A DNA stretch of 64,000 nt from Phycisphaerales bacterium (GTDB lineage Bacteria; Planctomycetota; Phycisphaerae; Phycisphaerales; UBA1924). The position numbers and the translations under genes were made by a program. A model generated the notes under the pieces. It searched no databases and had not been told where the DNA came from. It saw only the letters and a list, made by a program, of their open reading frames with translations. The stretch is taken from assembly GCA_020845755.1 (NCBI GenBank), contig JADLFE010000052.1:116214-180213 (forward strand). Reading direction: 5' to 3'. Positions 8,280-17,086 of the stretch are shown here, in pieces; the first letter of the stretch is position 1, and each line of letters starts with the position of its first letter.

Positions 8280-10712
8280 ATGAACGTCGCCCGCTACATC
8301 CCCTCCATGTTCCACCGGCGATTGCTGCTGGTGATGGGAGTCGTCGCGTTGGGCCTGCTCGTGATGGGCGTTCGCCTGTGGCAACTCACGATCACCAAGG
8401 GCGCCGAACTCCGCGAGGCCGCCGACGCTCAACTTGTCGCGCGTCATTGGATCCCGACGACCCGCGGCAAGATCGTGGACCGCAAGGGTCGGGTGCTGGC
8501 ACAGGACCGGGCCAGTTACGACGTCGCCGTGGCATATCCGATGATCGATTCCTCGTGGGCAGGCTCGCGCGCCAAGCCGCTGGCGATCAAGGCGTATCGC
8601 GCGGTCTGGAGCCAGATCAAGGACGACGACCGCGAGGCGCTCATCGCCGCGACGCAGCAGACGCTCGAGGCCCACGCGGCCCGCGCCTGGGATGAACTCT
8701 CCTCACTCCTCGATATACCGCCCAGCGAACTCGCCGAGCGCCGCGCCGCCATCGTCTCGCGTGTCGAGACCATGTACCGCGCGATCGTCGAGCAGCGCCG
8801 CGAGCAGTTGAAGCAGGAAGCCGCCGCCCGCGACGAGATCATCACGCCCGACCTCGAGCGTCGCATTGAACGCCGCGCCACCACGCCCATCGCCGAGCAG
8901 GGCATGGCCCACGTGCTCTCCCACCGCGTCAGCGACCGCAAAGCCTTCGAAGTCCAGCTTGCTCTGGGCGCGCAGATCGATCTCCCCCTCCCCGCCGCGC
9001 TCGGCATGGACGAAGCCCCGATCATCCAAGTCGATCGCATCCCCGGCCTTTCCGTGCTCGACGCCGGCGACCGCGAGTATCCCCTCGAATCCACCACCGT
9101 CTCCATCGATCGCTCCACCCTCCCCGCGCCGATCGCGTCAAAGTCCGCCGCCTCGATCACGATCGATGGCGCCGCCACGCACGTCCTGGGCTGGATGCGC
9201 AACGAGATCCAGGCCGACGACGTCAAGAACCGCAAGGCCGCCATCGCCGCCGATCCCGCCTTCGCCGCGCGCACGCTGATCGAAGATCCTTCCTCCCGCT
9301 TCGCGCGCGTCTCCGTCGATCGCGGCGAATACCGCACCGGCGATCGCATCGGGCACGTCGGGCTCGAATCGTCGTACGAAAACTCGCTCCGCGGCCTGCG
9401 CGGCGTGCAGACCCGCCGACTCGATACCGGCGACACACCCCAGTCGCTCCCGCCCGAGCCGGGGCGCGATCTCAAACTCACCCTCGACATCCAACTCCAG
9501 GCACGCGTCCAGGCACTCATGTCGCCCGCGTTCGGCCTGGCAACCGTTCAGTCCTGGCACGGCCACTTCAACGAGGCCGGCCAGCCCCTCGACCAGAACA
9601 ACGCCATCATCTCCGGCGCCGCGCCGCTCGGCACGCCGCTCAACGGCAGCGCCGTCGTCCTCGACGTCGACACCGGCGACATCCTCGCCCTCGTCTCCAT
9701 GCCCACCTTCTCGCGCGCCACGCTCCGCGACAATCCCGAGATCGTCTTTCAGGACGCCGTCAACACGCCGTGGATCAACCGCGCCATCACCACCGCCTAT
9801 CAGCCCGGCTCGATCGTCAAGGCACTCCTCCTGACCGAGGCCGTCAAACGCGGCGTCTACTCGCTCGATCAGCGCATCGCCTGCACCGGCCACTTCCTCC
9901 CCGATCGCCCCGACATCCTCAATTGCTGGATCTTCAAACGCTTCCAAACCACCCACACCGACCAGCTCGGCCACGACCTCGACGCATCCGACGGCCTGAT
10001 GTGCTCCTGCAACATCTTCTTCTTCACCATCGGCAAGCGCCTCGGCCCACAGGGCATCGTCGCCGCCTATCGCGACTACGGCGTCGGCTCAACCTGGAAC
10101 CTCGGCATCGGCAACGAGTTCGCCGGCTCGCTCGGAAAGAAGGGCGATGCCTCCGACCTCGAAATCGGCGACGCCGTGCAAATGGGCATCGGCCAGGGCC
10201 CCGTCGCCTGGACGCCCCTCCACGCCGCCGACGCCTACGCCACGCTCGCACGCGCCGGCGTCAAACTCGCGCCCCGTATCGTCGACGGCGCGCCCCGCCC
10301 CGAACCGCGCGAGCTCGGCCTCGATGCCGCCGCCGTCTCCGCCGCGATGGACGGCCTGCGCCGCTCCGTCGGCGAAGAGTTCGGCACCGGCCACCACCTC
10401 ACGATCCAGACCACAGCCGAAACCTCCGAACGCGAGCTCATCTTCAACGCCCCGGGCGTCCGCGTCTGGGGCAAGACCGGAACCGCCGACGCCTCGCCGC
10501 TCGTCGTTGATCCCGACGGCGAAGGCCCGCTCAAGCCCCGCGTCGTCCGCGACGGCGACCACTCCTGGTTCGTCGTCCTCGTCGGGCGCGAAGGCGATCG
10601 CCCGCGTTATGTCATCTCCGTCGTCATCGACTACGGCGGAAGCGGCGGCAAAGTCTCCGGCCCCATCGCCAACCAGATCATCCACGCCCTCATCGCGGAG
10701 GGCTACCTGTGA
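8280..10712 (+). CDS. mrdA: Penicillin-binding protein 2, transpeptidase of the elongasome
   Basis: A class B penicillin-binding protein of 810 residues that cross-links peptidoglycan during elongation. A membrane helix lies at about residues 15-35, followed by the dimerisation domain with RGKIVDRKGRVLAQD. The transpeptidase motifs are complete: S511-x-x-K514 (YQPGSIVK), S576-C-N578 (CSCN) and K732-T-G734 (WGKTGTAD). It is longer than the usual 600-650 residues, with the extra length in the N-terminal and pre-catalytic regions. The 3' end overlaps rodA by four bases (GTGA), the standard mrdA-rodA pair. This indicates a peptidoglycan wall, consistent with modern findings in planctomycetes. Confidence 0.93.
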   Translation: MNVARYIPSMFHRRLLLVMGVVALGLLVMGVRLWQLTITKGAELREAADAQLVARHWIPTTRGKIVDRKGRVLAQDRASYDVAVAYPMIDSSWAGSRAKPLAIKAYRAVWSQIKDDDREALIAATQQTLEAHAARAWDELSSLLDIPPSELAERRAAIVSRVETMYRAIVEQRREQLKQEAAARDEIITPDLERRIERRATTPIAEQGMAHVLSHRVSDRKAFEVQLALGAQIDLPLPAALGMDEAPIIQVDRIPGLSVLDAGDREYPLESTTVSIDRSTLPAPIASKSAASITIDGAATHVLGWMRNEIQADDVKNRKAAIAADPAFAARTLIEDPSSRFARVSVDRGEYRTGDRIGHVGLESSYENSLRGLRGVQTRRLDTGDTPQSLPPEPGRDLKLTLDIQLQARVQALMSPAFGLATVQSWHGHFNEAGQPLDQNNAIISGAAPLGTPLNGSAVVLDVDTGDILALVSMPTFSRATLRDNPEIVFQDAVNTPWINRAITTAYQPGSIVKALLLTEAVKRGVYSLDQRIACTGHFLPDRPDILNCWIFKRFQTTHTDQLGHDLDASDGLMCSCNIFFFTIGKRLGPQGIVAAYRDYGVGSTWNLGIGNEFAGSLGKKGDASDLEIGDAVQMGIGQGPVAWTPLHAADAYATLARAGVKLAPRIVDGAPRPEPRELGLDAAAVSAAMDGLRRSVGEEFGTGHHLTIQTTAETSERELIFNAPGVRVWGKTGTADASPLVVDPDGEGPLKPRVVRDGDHSWFVVLVGREGDRPRYVISVVIDYGGSGGKVSGPIANQIIHALIAEGYL

Positions 10713-11881
10713 GCAAGCGCTCGCGTCGCATCGCCAACCTCATCGCCGAAGGCCGCGTCGCGTGGCTCGTCCCCATCGCCTCGCTCGCCCTTTCCATCAT
10801 CGGCATCGTTGCCATCGACACCGCCGTCGCCGGAGACACCGGCATCTCCAGGAGCGCGCTGAAGCAGATCATGTTCCTGGTCGCCGGCCTGGTCGCCGCC
10901 GTCGCCGTCGCCGCCGTCCATTACCGCGCCGTCGGCCAGGCCTCGCGCTTCCTCTACCTCCTAGGCCTGGGCGTCCTCGCGTTCCTCATCACCCCCGGCG
11001 TCCCCGCATCCATCGTCCGCGCCCGCAACGGCGCCCGCAGCTGGATCGACCTCGGCCCCATCGATATCCAGCCCTCCGAACTCGTCAAGATCGTCTTCGT
11101 CCTGGCGCTCGCATACTCCCTCCGATTCACCAGCTCCCACCGCACGCTCCGCGGCCTCTTCATCCCCGGGCTCATCACCTTCGTCCCCGTCGCGCTCATC
11201 ACGCTCCAGCCCGACCTTGGCACCGCCGCACTCTTCATCCCCGCCCTCTTCGCCGTCCTCATCGCCGCCGGCGCCAAACTCCGCCACATGGCCATCATCG
11301 TCCTGGCCGCCGCCCTCGCTGCTCCCGCGTCGTTCCCGATCCTGAAGCCGCACCAGCAGGCCCGCATCGTCGGCCTCGTCAAGCAGTTCCAGGGCGACAC
11401 CAGCGCCGACCAGGACGTCAACTTTCAGGCCCGCACCGCCCAGACGCTCATCGGCGCCGGCGGCGCCACCGGCTCGGGCGCCGATCGCTCGCGCGTGCTC
11501 CTGAAGTTCAACGCCCTCCCCGAGGCCGACAACGACATGGTCTTCTCCGTCGTCATCAATCGCTGGGGCTTCTTCGGCGGGATCGCCGTGATGGGCCTCT
11601 ACTTCCTCTGGATCGCCGCCGCCTTCATCACCGCCGCCGCCACGCGTGAGCCGCTCGGGCGTCTCACCATTGTCGGCCTCTCCGCCTTCGTCGCCGCCCA
11701 GGCCTTCATCAACATCGGCATGAACCTCGGCGTCGTGCCCATCATCGGCATCACGCTCCCCTTCGTCAGCGCCGGCGGCTCGTCCATGATCTCCCTCTGG
11801 ATCGGCGTGGGCCTCATCGTCTCCATCGCCGTCCGCCGCCCCATCTCCCCCGCGCGCCATTCCTTCGAATACAACGAGTAG
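10709..11881 (+). CDS. rodA: RodA, SEDS-family peptidoglycan glycosyltransferase
   Basis: 390 residues, ten or so membrane helices, SEDS family. It polymerises lipid II and works with PBP2 in the rod complex. Family motifs seen are RNGARSWIDLGPIDIQPSEL, LITLQPDLGTA, the loop NALPEADNDMVFSVVINRWGF and the C-terminal GITLPFVSAGGSSM. The GTG start overlaps the mrdA stop by four bases, so the pair is an operon. The 211 bases after the stop hold only a weak hairpin (GCTCCTGCTCAGGAGC) and no recognisable gene. Confidence 0.95.
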   Translation: MSKRSRRIANLIAEGRVAWLVPIASLALSIIGIVAIDTAVAGDTGISRSALKQIMFLVAGLVAAVAVAAVHYRAVGQASRFLYLLGLGVLAFLITPGVPASIVRARNGARSWIDLGPIDIQPSELVKIVFVLALAYSLRFTSSHRTLRGLFIPGLITFVPVALITLQPDLGTAALFIPALFAVLIAAGAKLRHMAIIVLAAALAAPASFPILKPHQQARIVGLVKQFQGDTSADQDVNFQARTAQTLIGAGGATGSGADRSRVLLKFNALPEADNDMVFSVVINRWGFFGGIAVMGLYFLWIAAAFITAAATREPLGRLTIVGLSAFVAAQAFINIGMNLGVVPIIGITLPFVSAGGSSMISLWIGVGLIVSIAVRRPISPARHSFEYNE

Positions 11882-12093
11882 TCCTCGCTTGCTCCTGCTC
11901 AGGAGCCCGATCGTCAGGGAGGGCGTGCCTTTGTATTCCACGCCGTCTCTCCGTCCCTTCCCCCAGGGCCGAGTGCCTGCTTATCACCGCGCCAGGGCGC
12001 ACCAAAGTGTCCGTCCGCCCCCTGGGTGGAGGCCGCGTGCGTTGCCAGCCTCCCAGTCCCCGCCCTCCAATGATCCACCGCACGGAGGCACCG

Positions 12094-12933
12094 ATGGCCC
12101 GAACTCACAAACCTCACCCCGCCCCATCTCAGAGCGAGCCTGCGCACGCTCCCGCGCCCCCGCCGCGCGAGCCCGCCTGGACCGTGCCCTCGCCGCTCCC
12201 CGCGCCGCTCACGCCGCCCGATTCCTTCCTCGCGCAGGCCAAGGAACTCGGCCTGGAGTTCGACGACGGCGATCTTGCACGCCTGGGCCTCTACCTCGCC
12301 CTTCTTCTTGACGCCAACAACGCCTTCAACCTCACCGCCATCCGCGACCCCGCCGAGGCCTGGACGCGCCACATCCTCGACTCCCTCACGCTCATCCCCA
12401 TCCTCGCCGAACTCCCCGAAAACTCGCGCGTGATCGACGTCGGCTCCGGCGGCGGGCTCCCCGGCATTCCGCTCGCCATCACCATGCCCTCGCTCCGCTT
12501 CACGCTCCTGGAAGCGACGGGGAAAAAGGCCGCGTTTCTCAGCGACCTCCGTGCGCCCCTCGCGCTCGCCAACGTCGAGGTCCTCAACCAGCGCGCCGAA
12601 ACCGCGGCCCACATGCACAAGGCGGACGGCCACCGCGAGAAATACCGCGCCGCCGTCGCCCGCGCCGTCGGCCCACTCGCCGTCATCGCCGAACTCACCG
12701 CCGGCTTCGTCGAGGTCGGCGGCATCGTCGCGCTCATCAAGGGCGAGAAGGCCGAGCAGGAACTCGAGGAAGGCGCCAAGGCCTGCGAGATGCTCGGCGT
12801 CTCTCACGTCGCCACGATCCCAACGCCGACCGGGCGCATCGTCGTGCTGGACAAGGTCAAGCCGATCTCACGCATGTACCCGCGTCCCGACGGCGAGCCC
12901 AAGCGAGTCCCGCTGGGTGTGAAGCGTTCGTGA
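12094..12933 (+). CDS. rsmG: 16S rRNA (guanine527-N7)-methyltransferase
   Basis: RsmG (GidB) methylates G527 of 16S rRNA using SAM. The SAM-binding motif is DVGSGGGLPGIPLAI; LDANNAFNLTAIRDP and RHILDSL upstream are also family signatures. It has an N-terminal Pro/Ala/His-rich extension of about 45 residues before the conserved core. The start at ATG 12094 has GGAGG five bases upstream; an ATG at 12070 is in frame but lacks a binding site. It is not next to mnmG or parAB, the usual origin-proximal neighbours. A MITE-like repeat begins six bases after its stop. Confidence 0.93.
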   Translation: MARTHKPHPAPSQSEPAHAPAPPPREPAWTVPSPLPAPLTPPDSFLAQAKELGLEFDDGDLARLGLYLALLLDANNAFNLTAIRDPAEAWTRHILDSLTLIPILAELPENSRVIDVGSGGGLPGIPLAITMPSLRFTLLEATGKKAAFLSDLRAPLALANVEVLNQRAETAAHMHKADGHREKYRAAVARAVGPLAVIAELTAGFVEVGGIVALIKGEKAEQELEEGAKACEMLGVSHVATIPTPTGRIVVLDKVKPISRMYPRPDGEPKRVPLGVKRS

Positions 12934-12938
12934 ACACA

Positions 12939-13110
12939 TTCACCGCGGAGAGCACGGAGAGCGCGGATAGGAAAATGCCAGCACAGAGTCCAAGTGGCAA
13001 AGAGGTGGAGTTGGAAGCGGAGGTTGGCGGCAGCGAATTGGCGCGATCGCCGCGGTTTGACTGTTTCTGTTCCTCTCCCCTCCGCGATCTCCGCGTCGCC
13101 CCGCGGTGAA
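12939..13110. repeat. MITE-like element with terminal inverted repeats
   Basis: About 172 bp with no coding potential, bounded by exact 10-bp inverted ends (TTCACCGCGG at 12939-12948, CCGCGGTGAA at 13101-13110). The ends extend as an imperfect match to about 28 bp (12939-12966 against 13082-13110), built on CGGAGAG/CTCCGCG words. The interior is less GC-rich than the neighbouring genes. No obvious target-site duplication is visible. Confidence 0.55.
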
Positions 13111-13139
13111 ATCTGATCTTGACGAGACCGCACGTACCC

Positions 13140-15242
13140 ATGCCTGACACGCTCGAGACCATCTTTTCCCCCGGCGGCGTGCTGAGCAGCAGGCTGGGCG
13201 ATCACTTCGAGCCGCGCGCCCAGCAGCGCGACATGGCGCTCGCCGTCGCCAAGGCCTTCCGCGAGCGCTCGCACCTGCTCGTCGAGGCGGGCACGGGGGT
13301 CGGCAAGTCGTTCGCCTATCTCATCCCCGCGATCAAGCGATGCCTCGAGCACAACGAGATCGTGGTGATCGCGACCAACACCATCGCGCTGCAAGAGCAG
13401 CTCATGACCAAGGACATCCCGCTCCTGGCGGGCCTGCTCGACCCCGACCTGCCCGGCGACGATGACCCCAGTGCCGAGGCGCGCCCGCGATTGCGACCCG
13501 TGCTGGTCAAGGGGCGCGGCAACTACGTGAGCGTGCGCCGCCTGAAGCTCGCGTCCGAGCGCCAGGTGAAACTGCTCGGTGATCCGGCCGCGCGCCGCTC
13601 GCTCCACGTCATCGAGGACTGGGCCTACGAGACCAAGGACGGCACGCTCTCCACGCTCCCGCCGCTGGAGCGCCCCGGCGTGTGGGACAAGGTGCAGAGC
13701 GATTCGGGCAATTGCATGGGGCGGCGCTGCCCGACATACGAAAAGTGCTTCTACCAGAACGCGCGCCGGAAGATGGAGGCCGCGAACCTCCTCGTGTGCA
13801 ACCACGCGCTGTTCTTTTCCGACCTGGCGCTGCGCTCGCAGGACGTCGGTTTCCTCCCGCAGTACCACCACGTCGTGCTGGATGAGGCGCACAACGCCGA
13901 GGACGTGGCGTCGGAGCATTTCGGCATTTCGCTGGCCGAGGGGCGCGTGATGCACCTGCTCACGACGCTGTACCACCCGCGGACGGGGCGCGGCTACCTG
14001 CCGCAGTTGCAACTGATGAGCAAGGACAGCGCGTCGGTCGAGCGGGCCATCCGCCTGGTGACCGATGCCGCCGACGCGACCCGTGCGTTCTTCGAATCGC
14101 TGATCGCCGAATCACTCAAGGACGCGCCGACGAGCGATCGCTTCAGCAGCGGCCCGCGGACCACGCGCCTGCGGCGGGCCGCGATCGTCCCCAACATCCT
14201 TTCGCCCGCGATGCGAGATCTGTCGCTGCGGCTCAAGGCGCTCAAGGAGGCCGCCACCGGCGACGCGGATCGATTCGAACTGAATGCCTACGCGATCCGC
14301 GCCCAGATGATCGGCGACGAGTGCGACGCGCTGGTCGACCAGGCGGTGCCGGGCTCGGCCTACTGGATCGAGGTCGGCGGGGCCGATGACGAGGGGGCTC
14401 GCTATCAGAAGATCACGCTCGCGTGCGCGCCGATCGAGGTGGCGCCGCTGCTGAAGGAGCGTCTCTTCTCGCGCGAGCACAGCGTCGTCCTGACCAGCGC
14501 CACACTCTCGACCGCGCGGGGCGAGGGTGCGTTCGAGCACTCGATGAAGCGGCTCGGCTGCGACGGGGCCGCCACGCTCCAACTCGGCAGCCCGTTCGAC
14601 TATGCGCGCCAGGCTCGGCTGATCATCGATCGATCGCTCCCCTCACCCAAGGCGAGCGGGCACACCGACGCGCTGGCCCGGTCGGTGCTCCACCACGTGT
14701 TGGAGACCAACGGCGGGGCGTTCGTGCTCTTCACGAGTTTCGCCACGCTCAACGCGCTATCTCGTCGCCTGCGCGATCGACTCTCCGCGCACGGTATCAC
14801 GCTGCTGGCGCAGGGTCTCGACGGTTCGCGTCAGGCGATTCTCGAGCGATTCCGCGCCGAGCCCAACGCGGTTCTGTTCGGGGCGGCGTCGTTCTGGCAG
14901 GGCGTGGATGTTCGCGGCGATGCGCTGCGGAATGTGATCATCACCAAACTGCCGTTTGAGCCGCCCGATCGCCCGCTCACGCAAGCGCGGGTCGAGTTGA
15001 TCGAATCGCGCGGGGGCGACGCGTTCCGCGAGGACTCGTTGCCGCGAGCGGTGATCCGTTTCAAGCAGGGGTTCGGGCGGTTGATCCGCTCGGCGAGCGA
15101 CACGGGGAGGGTGGTGGTGCTCGACCCACGGATCGCGACCTCGGGGTACGGGCGGGCGTTCCTGGCGGCGCTGCCGAAGGACGTGCCGGTGGAGGAGTTT
15201 CCCGAGGCGGATAGTTACGACCCTCCATTTGAGTCCGAATAG
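13140..15242 (+). CDS. DinG/XPD-like ATP-dependent DNA helicase with variant Fe-S site
   Basis: 700 residues, superfamily 2 helicase related to DinG. Walker A is GTGVGKS with K56; the Walker B/DEAH box is LDEAHNAED (248-251). Motifs of the C-terminal half are VVLTSATLS, FVLFTSFATL, FWQGVDVRGDAL and FKQGFGRLIRS. The Fe-S region has C192-x4-C197-x5-C203, matching the spacing of E. coli DinG cysteines 194, 199 and 205. The first ligand, expected in a GRxNYxC motif, is serine (S131 in GRGNYVS). DinG enzymes resolve R-loops, D-loops and G-quadruplexes. Start ATG 13140 (MPDTLE) is chosen because the upstream in-frame TTG has no support. Confidence 0.85.
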   Translation: MPDTLETIFSPGGVLSSRLGDHFEPRAQQRDMALAVAKAFRERSHLLVEAGTGVGKSFAYLIPAIKRCLEHNEIVVIATNTIALQEQLMTKDIPLLAGLLDPDLPGDDDPSAEARPRLRPVLVKGRGNYVSVRRLKLASERQVKLLGDPAARRSLHVIEDWAYETKDGTLSTLPPLERPGVWDKVQSDSGNCMGRRCPTYEKCFYQNARRKMEAANLLVCNHALFFSDLALRSQDVGFLPQYHHVVLDEAHNAEDVASEHFGISLAEGRVMHLLTTLYHPRTGRGYLPQLQLMSKDSASVERAIRLVTDAADATRAFFESLIAESLKDAPTSDRFSSGPRTTRLRRAAIVPNILSPAMRDLSLRLKALKEAATGDADRFELNAYAIRAQMIGDECDALVDQAVPGSAYWIEVGGADDEGARYQKITLACAPIEVAPLLKERLFSREHSVVLTSATLSTARGEGAFEHSMKRLGCDGAATLQLGSPFDYARQARLIIDRSLPSPKASGHTDALARSVLHHVLETNGGAFVLFTSFATLNALSRRLRDRLSAHGITLLAQGLDGSRQAILERFRAEPNAVLFGAASFWQGVDVRGDALRNVIITKLPFEPPDRPLTQARVELIESRGGDAFREDSLPRAVIRFKQGFGRLIRSASDTGRVVVLDPRIATSGYGRAFLAALPKDVPVEEFPEADSYDPPFESE

Positions 15243-15253
15243 GAGCCGTACAT

Positions 15254-15284
15254 TTGCGAGTGTGGATCGGGTTCTGGCTATCAT
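15254..15284 (+). promoter_or_regulatory. Candidate sigma-70-type promoter upstream of phosphomannomutase
   Basis: TTGCGA at 15254-15259 and TATCAT at 15279-15284, separated by 19 bases, lie in the 225-base gap between the helicase and the phosphomannomutase gene. Spacing is slightly long. Transcription from here would give a leader of about 175 bases. Confidence 0.3.
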
Positions 15285-15467
15285 CAGGGTCGGCAGTCGA
15301 TGGGTAGAGATTCGTGATTGTCGATGGGACCCGACACGGCGGAGCCGGTCGGGCGTCAGTCTGGAAACCGAGGCGGCATTGCGGGTCGTCGGAACTGTCC
15401 GATGCCCCGTTGTGCGGGCGTTGCCAAAGGGCGAAACCCGGGCCGCCGGACCAGGAAGGAGACCTTC

Positions 15468-16916
15468 GTGCTCGGACGCGTCTTCAAGGCTTATGACGTG
15501 CGCGGGACATATCCCGACCCGCTGAACGAAACGCTGGCGTGGCAGATCGGCTACGGCTGCTCGAAGTTCCTGCTGGCGGATGCGCACTCGGCGGGCGAGA
15601 CCTCACCCATGATGAAGAACATCGTGGTGGGTCGCGACATGCGATCGTCGAGTCCGTCGCTCACCAAGGCGCTGGTCTCGGGCATGACCGATCACGGCGC
15701 GAACGTCATTGATCTTGGGATGGTCGACACCTCGATGATCTACTTCGCGGTGAATCACCTGGATTGCGCGGGCGGCGTGATGGTGACGGCGAGCCACAAC
15801 CCGCCGCAGTACAACGGGTTCAAGGTCTCGAAGCGGAAGGCCAAGCCGGTCGGCGAGACGACGGGGCTGGCGGAAGTGCGCAAGCACGCGGCGATGGTCG
15901 ACAAGGCGACGATGGTGCCGGCCAACGGGCGGATCGAGTCGCGTGACCTGTGGCCGGCGTATGCCAAGCACGTGCGTTCTTTCCTCGACACGACGGGGAA
16001 GGACGGGAAGTCGGCGGCGCTGAAGATCGTGATCGACGCGAGCAACGGCATGGCGGGGACGATGATCCCCAAGATCTTCGGCAAGTCGGCGGCGGGCGGG
16101 ATCGGGGCGGCGCCGGGCCTGCAGATCATCGAACTGAACTTCGACAACACCAAGGGAGTGTTCGCGCACGAGCCGAACCCGCTGGTGGCGGCGAACCTGA
16201 AGCAGTTGCAGGACGCGGTGCTGCAGAACAAGGCCGACCTGGGCGTGTGCTTTGACGGCGACGCGGACCGCTGCGTGCTGGTGGACGAGAAGGGCGCGGT
16301 GGTGGGTTGCGACCACCTGACGGCGCTGCTGGCCAAGCATTTCCTGGCCAAGAAGCCGGGCGCGTCGATCGCGTATGACCTGCGGTCGACCAAGGCGGTT
16401 GAAGAAGAGATCAAGGCGGCCGGCGGCAAGCCGGTACGCTCGCGCGTCGGTCATGTCTTCATGAAGAACGCGATGGCGGAGCACCAGGGTGTGTTCGGGG
16501 GAGAACTCTCGGGGCACTTCTATTTCGCGGACAATTTCAACGCCGATTCGGGCGCGATCGCGATGGCCGTGGCGATCTCGCTTCTGGGCAAGTCGGGCAA
16601 GACGATGAGCCAGTTGATCGCTCCCCTGGCGCGGTATCCGCAGTCGGGTGAGATCAATTTCCAGATCGAGGACAAGGACGGCGCGCTCAACCAATTGCGT
16701 CAGGCTTTCGGCCCAACGTCGCCTTCACGTGGCGTGGTCGATGAGCTCGACGGCGTGACGATCGACTGCTTTGCGAGCCAGGGGTGGTGGTGCAATGTCC
16801 GCAAGAGCAACACAGAGCCGCTGCTTCGTTTGAATTGCGAGGCGCGCGACAGTCGCACGCTGGAGAAGGTGCTGGCGCAGATTTCCCCGATGCTGGGGAA
16901 GAAGGTGGATCACTAG
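15468..16916 (+). CDS. Phosphomannomutase / phosphoglucomutase
   Basis: 482 residues, alpha-D-phosphohexomutase superfamily (ManB/AlgC type). It interconverts hexose 6- and 1-phosphates for sugar nucleotide and polysaccharide synthesis. The N-terminal substrate region is FKAYDVRGTYP. The phosphoserine loop is TASHNPPQYNG with S109, the Mg2+ loop is DGDADRC near residue 263, the sugar-specificity loop is GGELSGHFYF and the phosphate-binding loop is RKSNTEPLLRL. All four functional loops are intact. The start is GTG 15468, with AAGGAG six bases upstream; longer in-frame versions have no binding site. The symbol manB would fit but the preferred sugar is not determinable. Confidence 0.92.
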   Translation: MLGRVFKAYDVRGTYPDPLNETLAWQIGYGCSKFLLADAHSAGETSPMMKNIVVGRDMRSSSPSLTKALVSGMTDHGANVIDLGMVDTSMIYFAVNHLDCAGGVMVTASHNPPQYNGFKVSKRKAKPVGETTGLAEVRKHAAMVDKATMVPANGRIESRDLWPAYAKHVRSFLDTTGKDGKSAALKIVIDASNGMAGTMIPKIFGKSAAGGIGAAPGLQIIELNFDNTKGVFAHEPNPLVAANLKQLQDAVLQNKADLGVCFDGDADRCVLVDEKGAVVGCDHLTALLAKHFLAKKPGASIAYDLRSTKAVEEEIKAAGGKPVRSRVGHVFMKNAMAEHQGVFGGELSGHFYFADNFNADSGAIAMAVAISLLGKSGKTMSQLIAPLARYPQSGEINFQIEDKDGALNQLRQAFGPTSPSRGVVDELDGVTIDCFASQGWWCNVRKSNTEPLLRLNCEARDSRTLEKVLAQISPMLGKKVDH

Positions 16917-16939
16917 GAGTAATCACGGAGAGAATAGAA

Positions 16940-17078
16940 GCACTTGGCACTTGGGAAGAAGAGGCAGGGAGAGACTGAGTGACGATGCGGCAAAGTGCGG
17001 ACAGCGTTCTCGGATGACGTGTGCGGGCTGATGCCCGAACTTGGATTGTCCTATTTGGTTTTCCCAGTGCCTCGTGCC
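16940..17078. repeat. Imperfect inverted repeat in the gap before the P-loop gene
   Basis: An 18-bp arm at 16940-16957 (GCACTTGGCACTTGGGAA) pairs with 17061-17078 (TTCCCAGTGCCTCGTGCC), with a few mismatches and about 100 bases between. The gap (16917-17086) has no gene. The words CACTTGG/AGTGCC look like decayed short-word repeats. CACGGAGAG, a word shared with the element at 12939, lies just upstream. Confidence 0.4.
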
Positions 17079-17086
17079 TCACCACA

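Noticed and set aside
10147..11649. 500-residue open frame across mrdA/rodA
   Set aside because: Pro/Arg/His-rich and crosses the boundary of two certain genes.
17021..17086. Earlier in-frame start for the P-loop protein
   Set aside because: It would run through the inverted-repeat arm and has no binding site.
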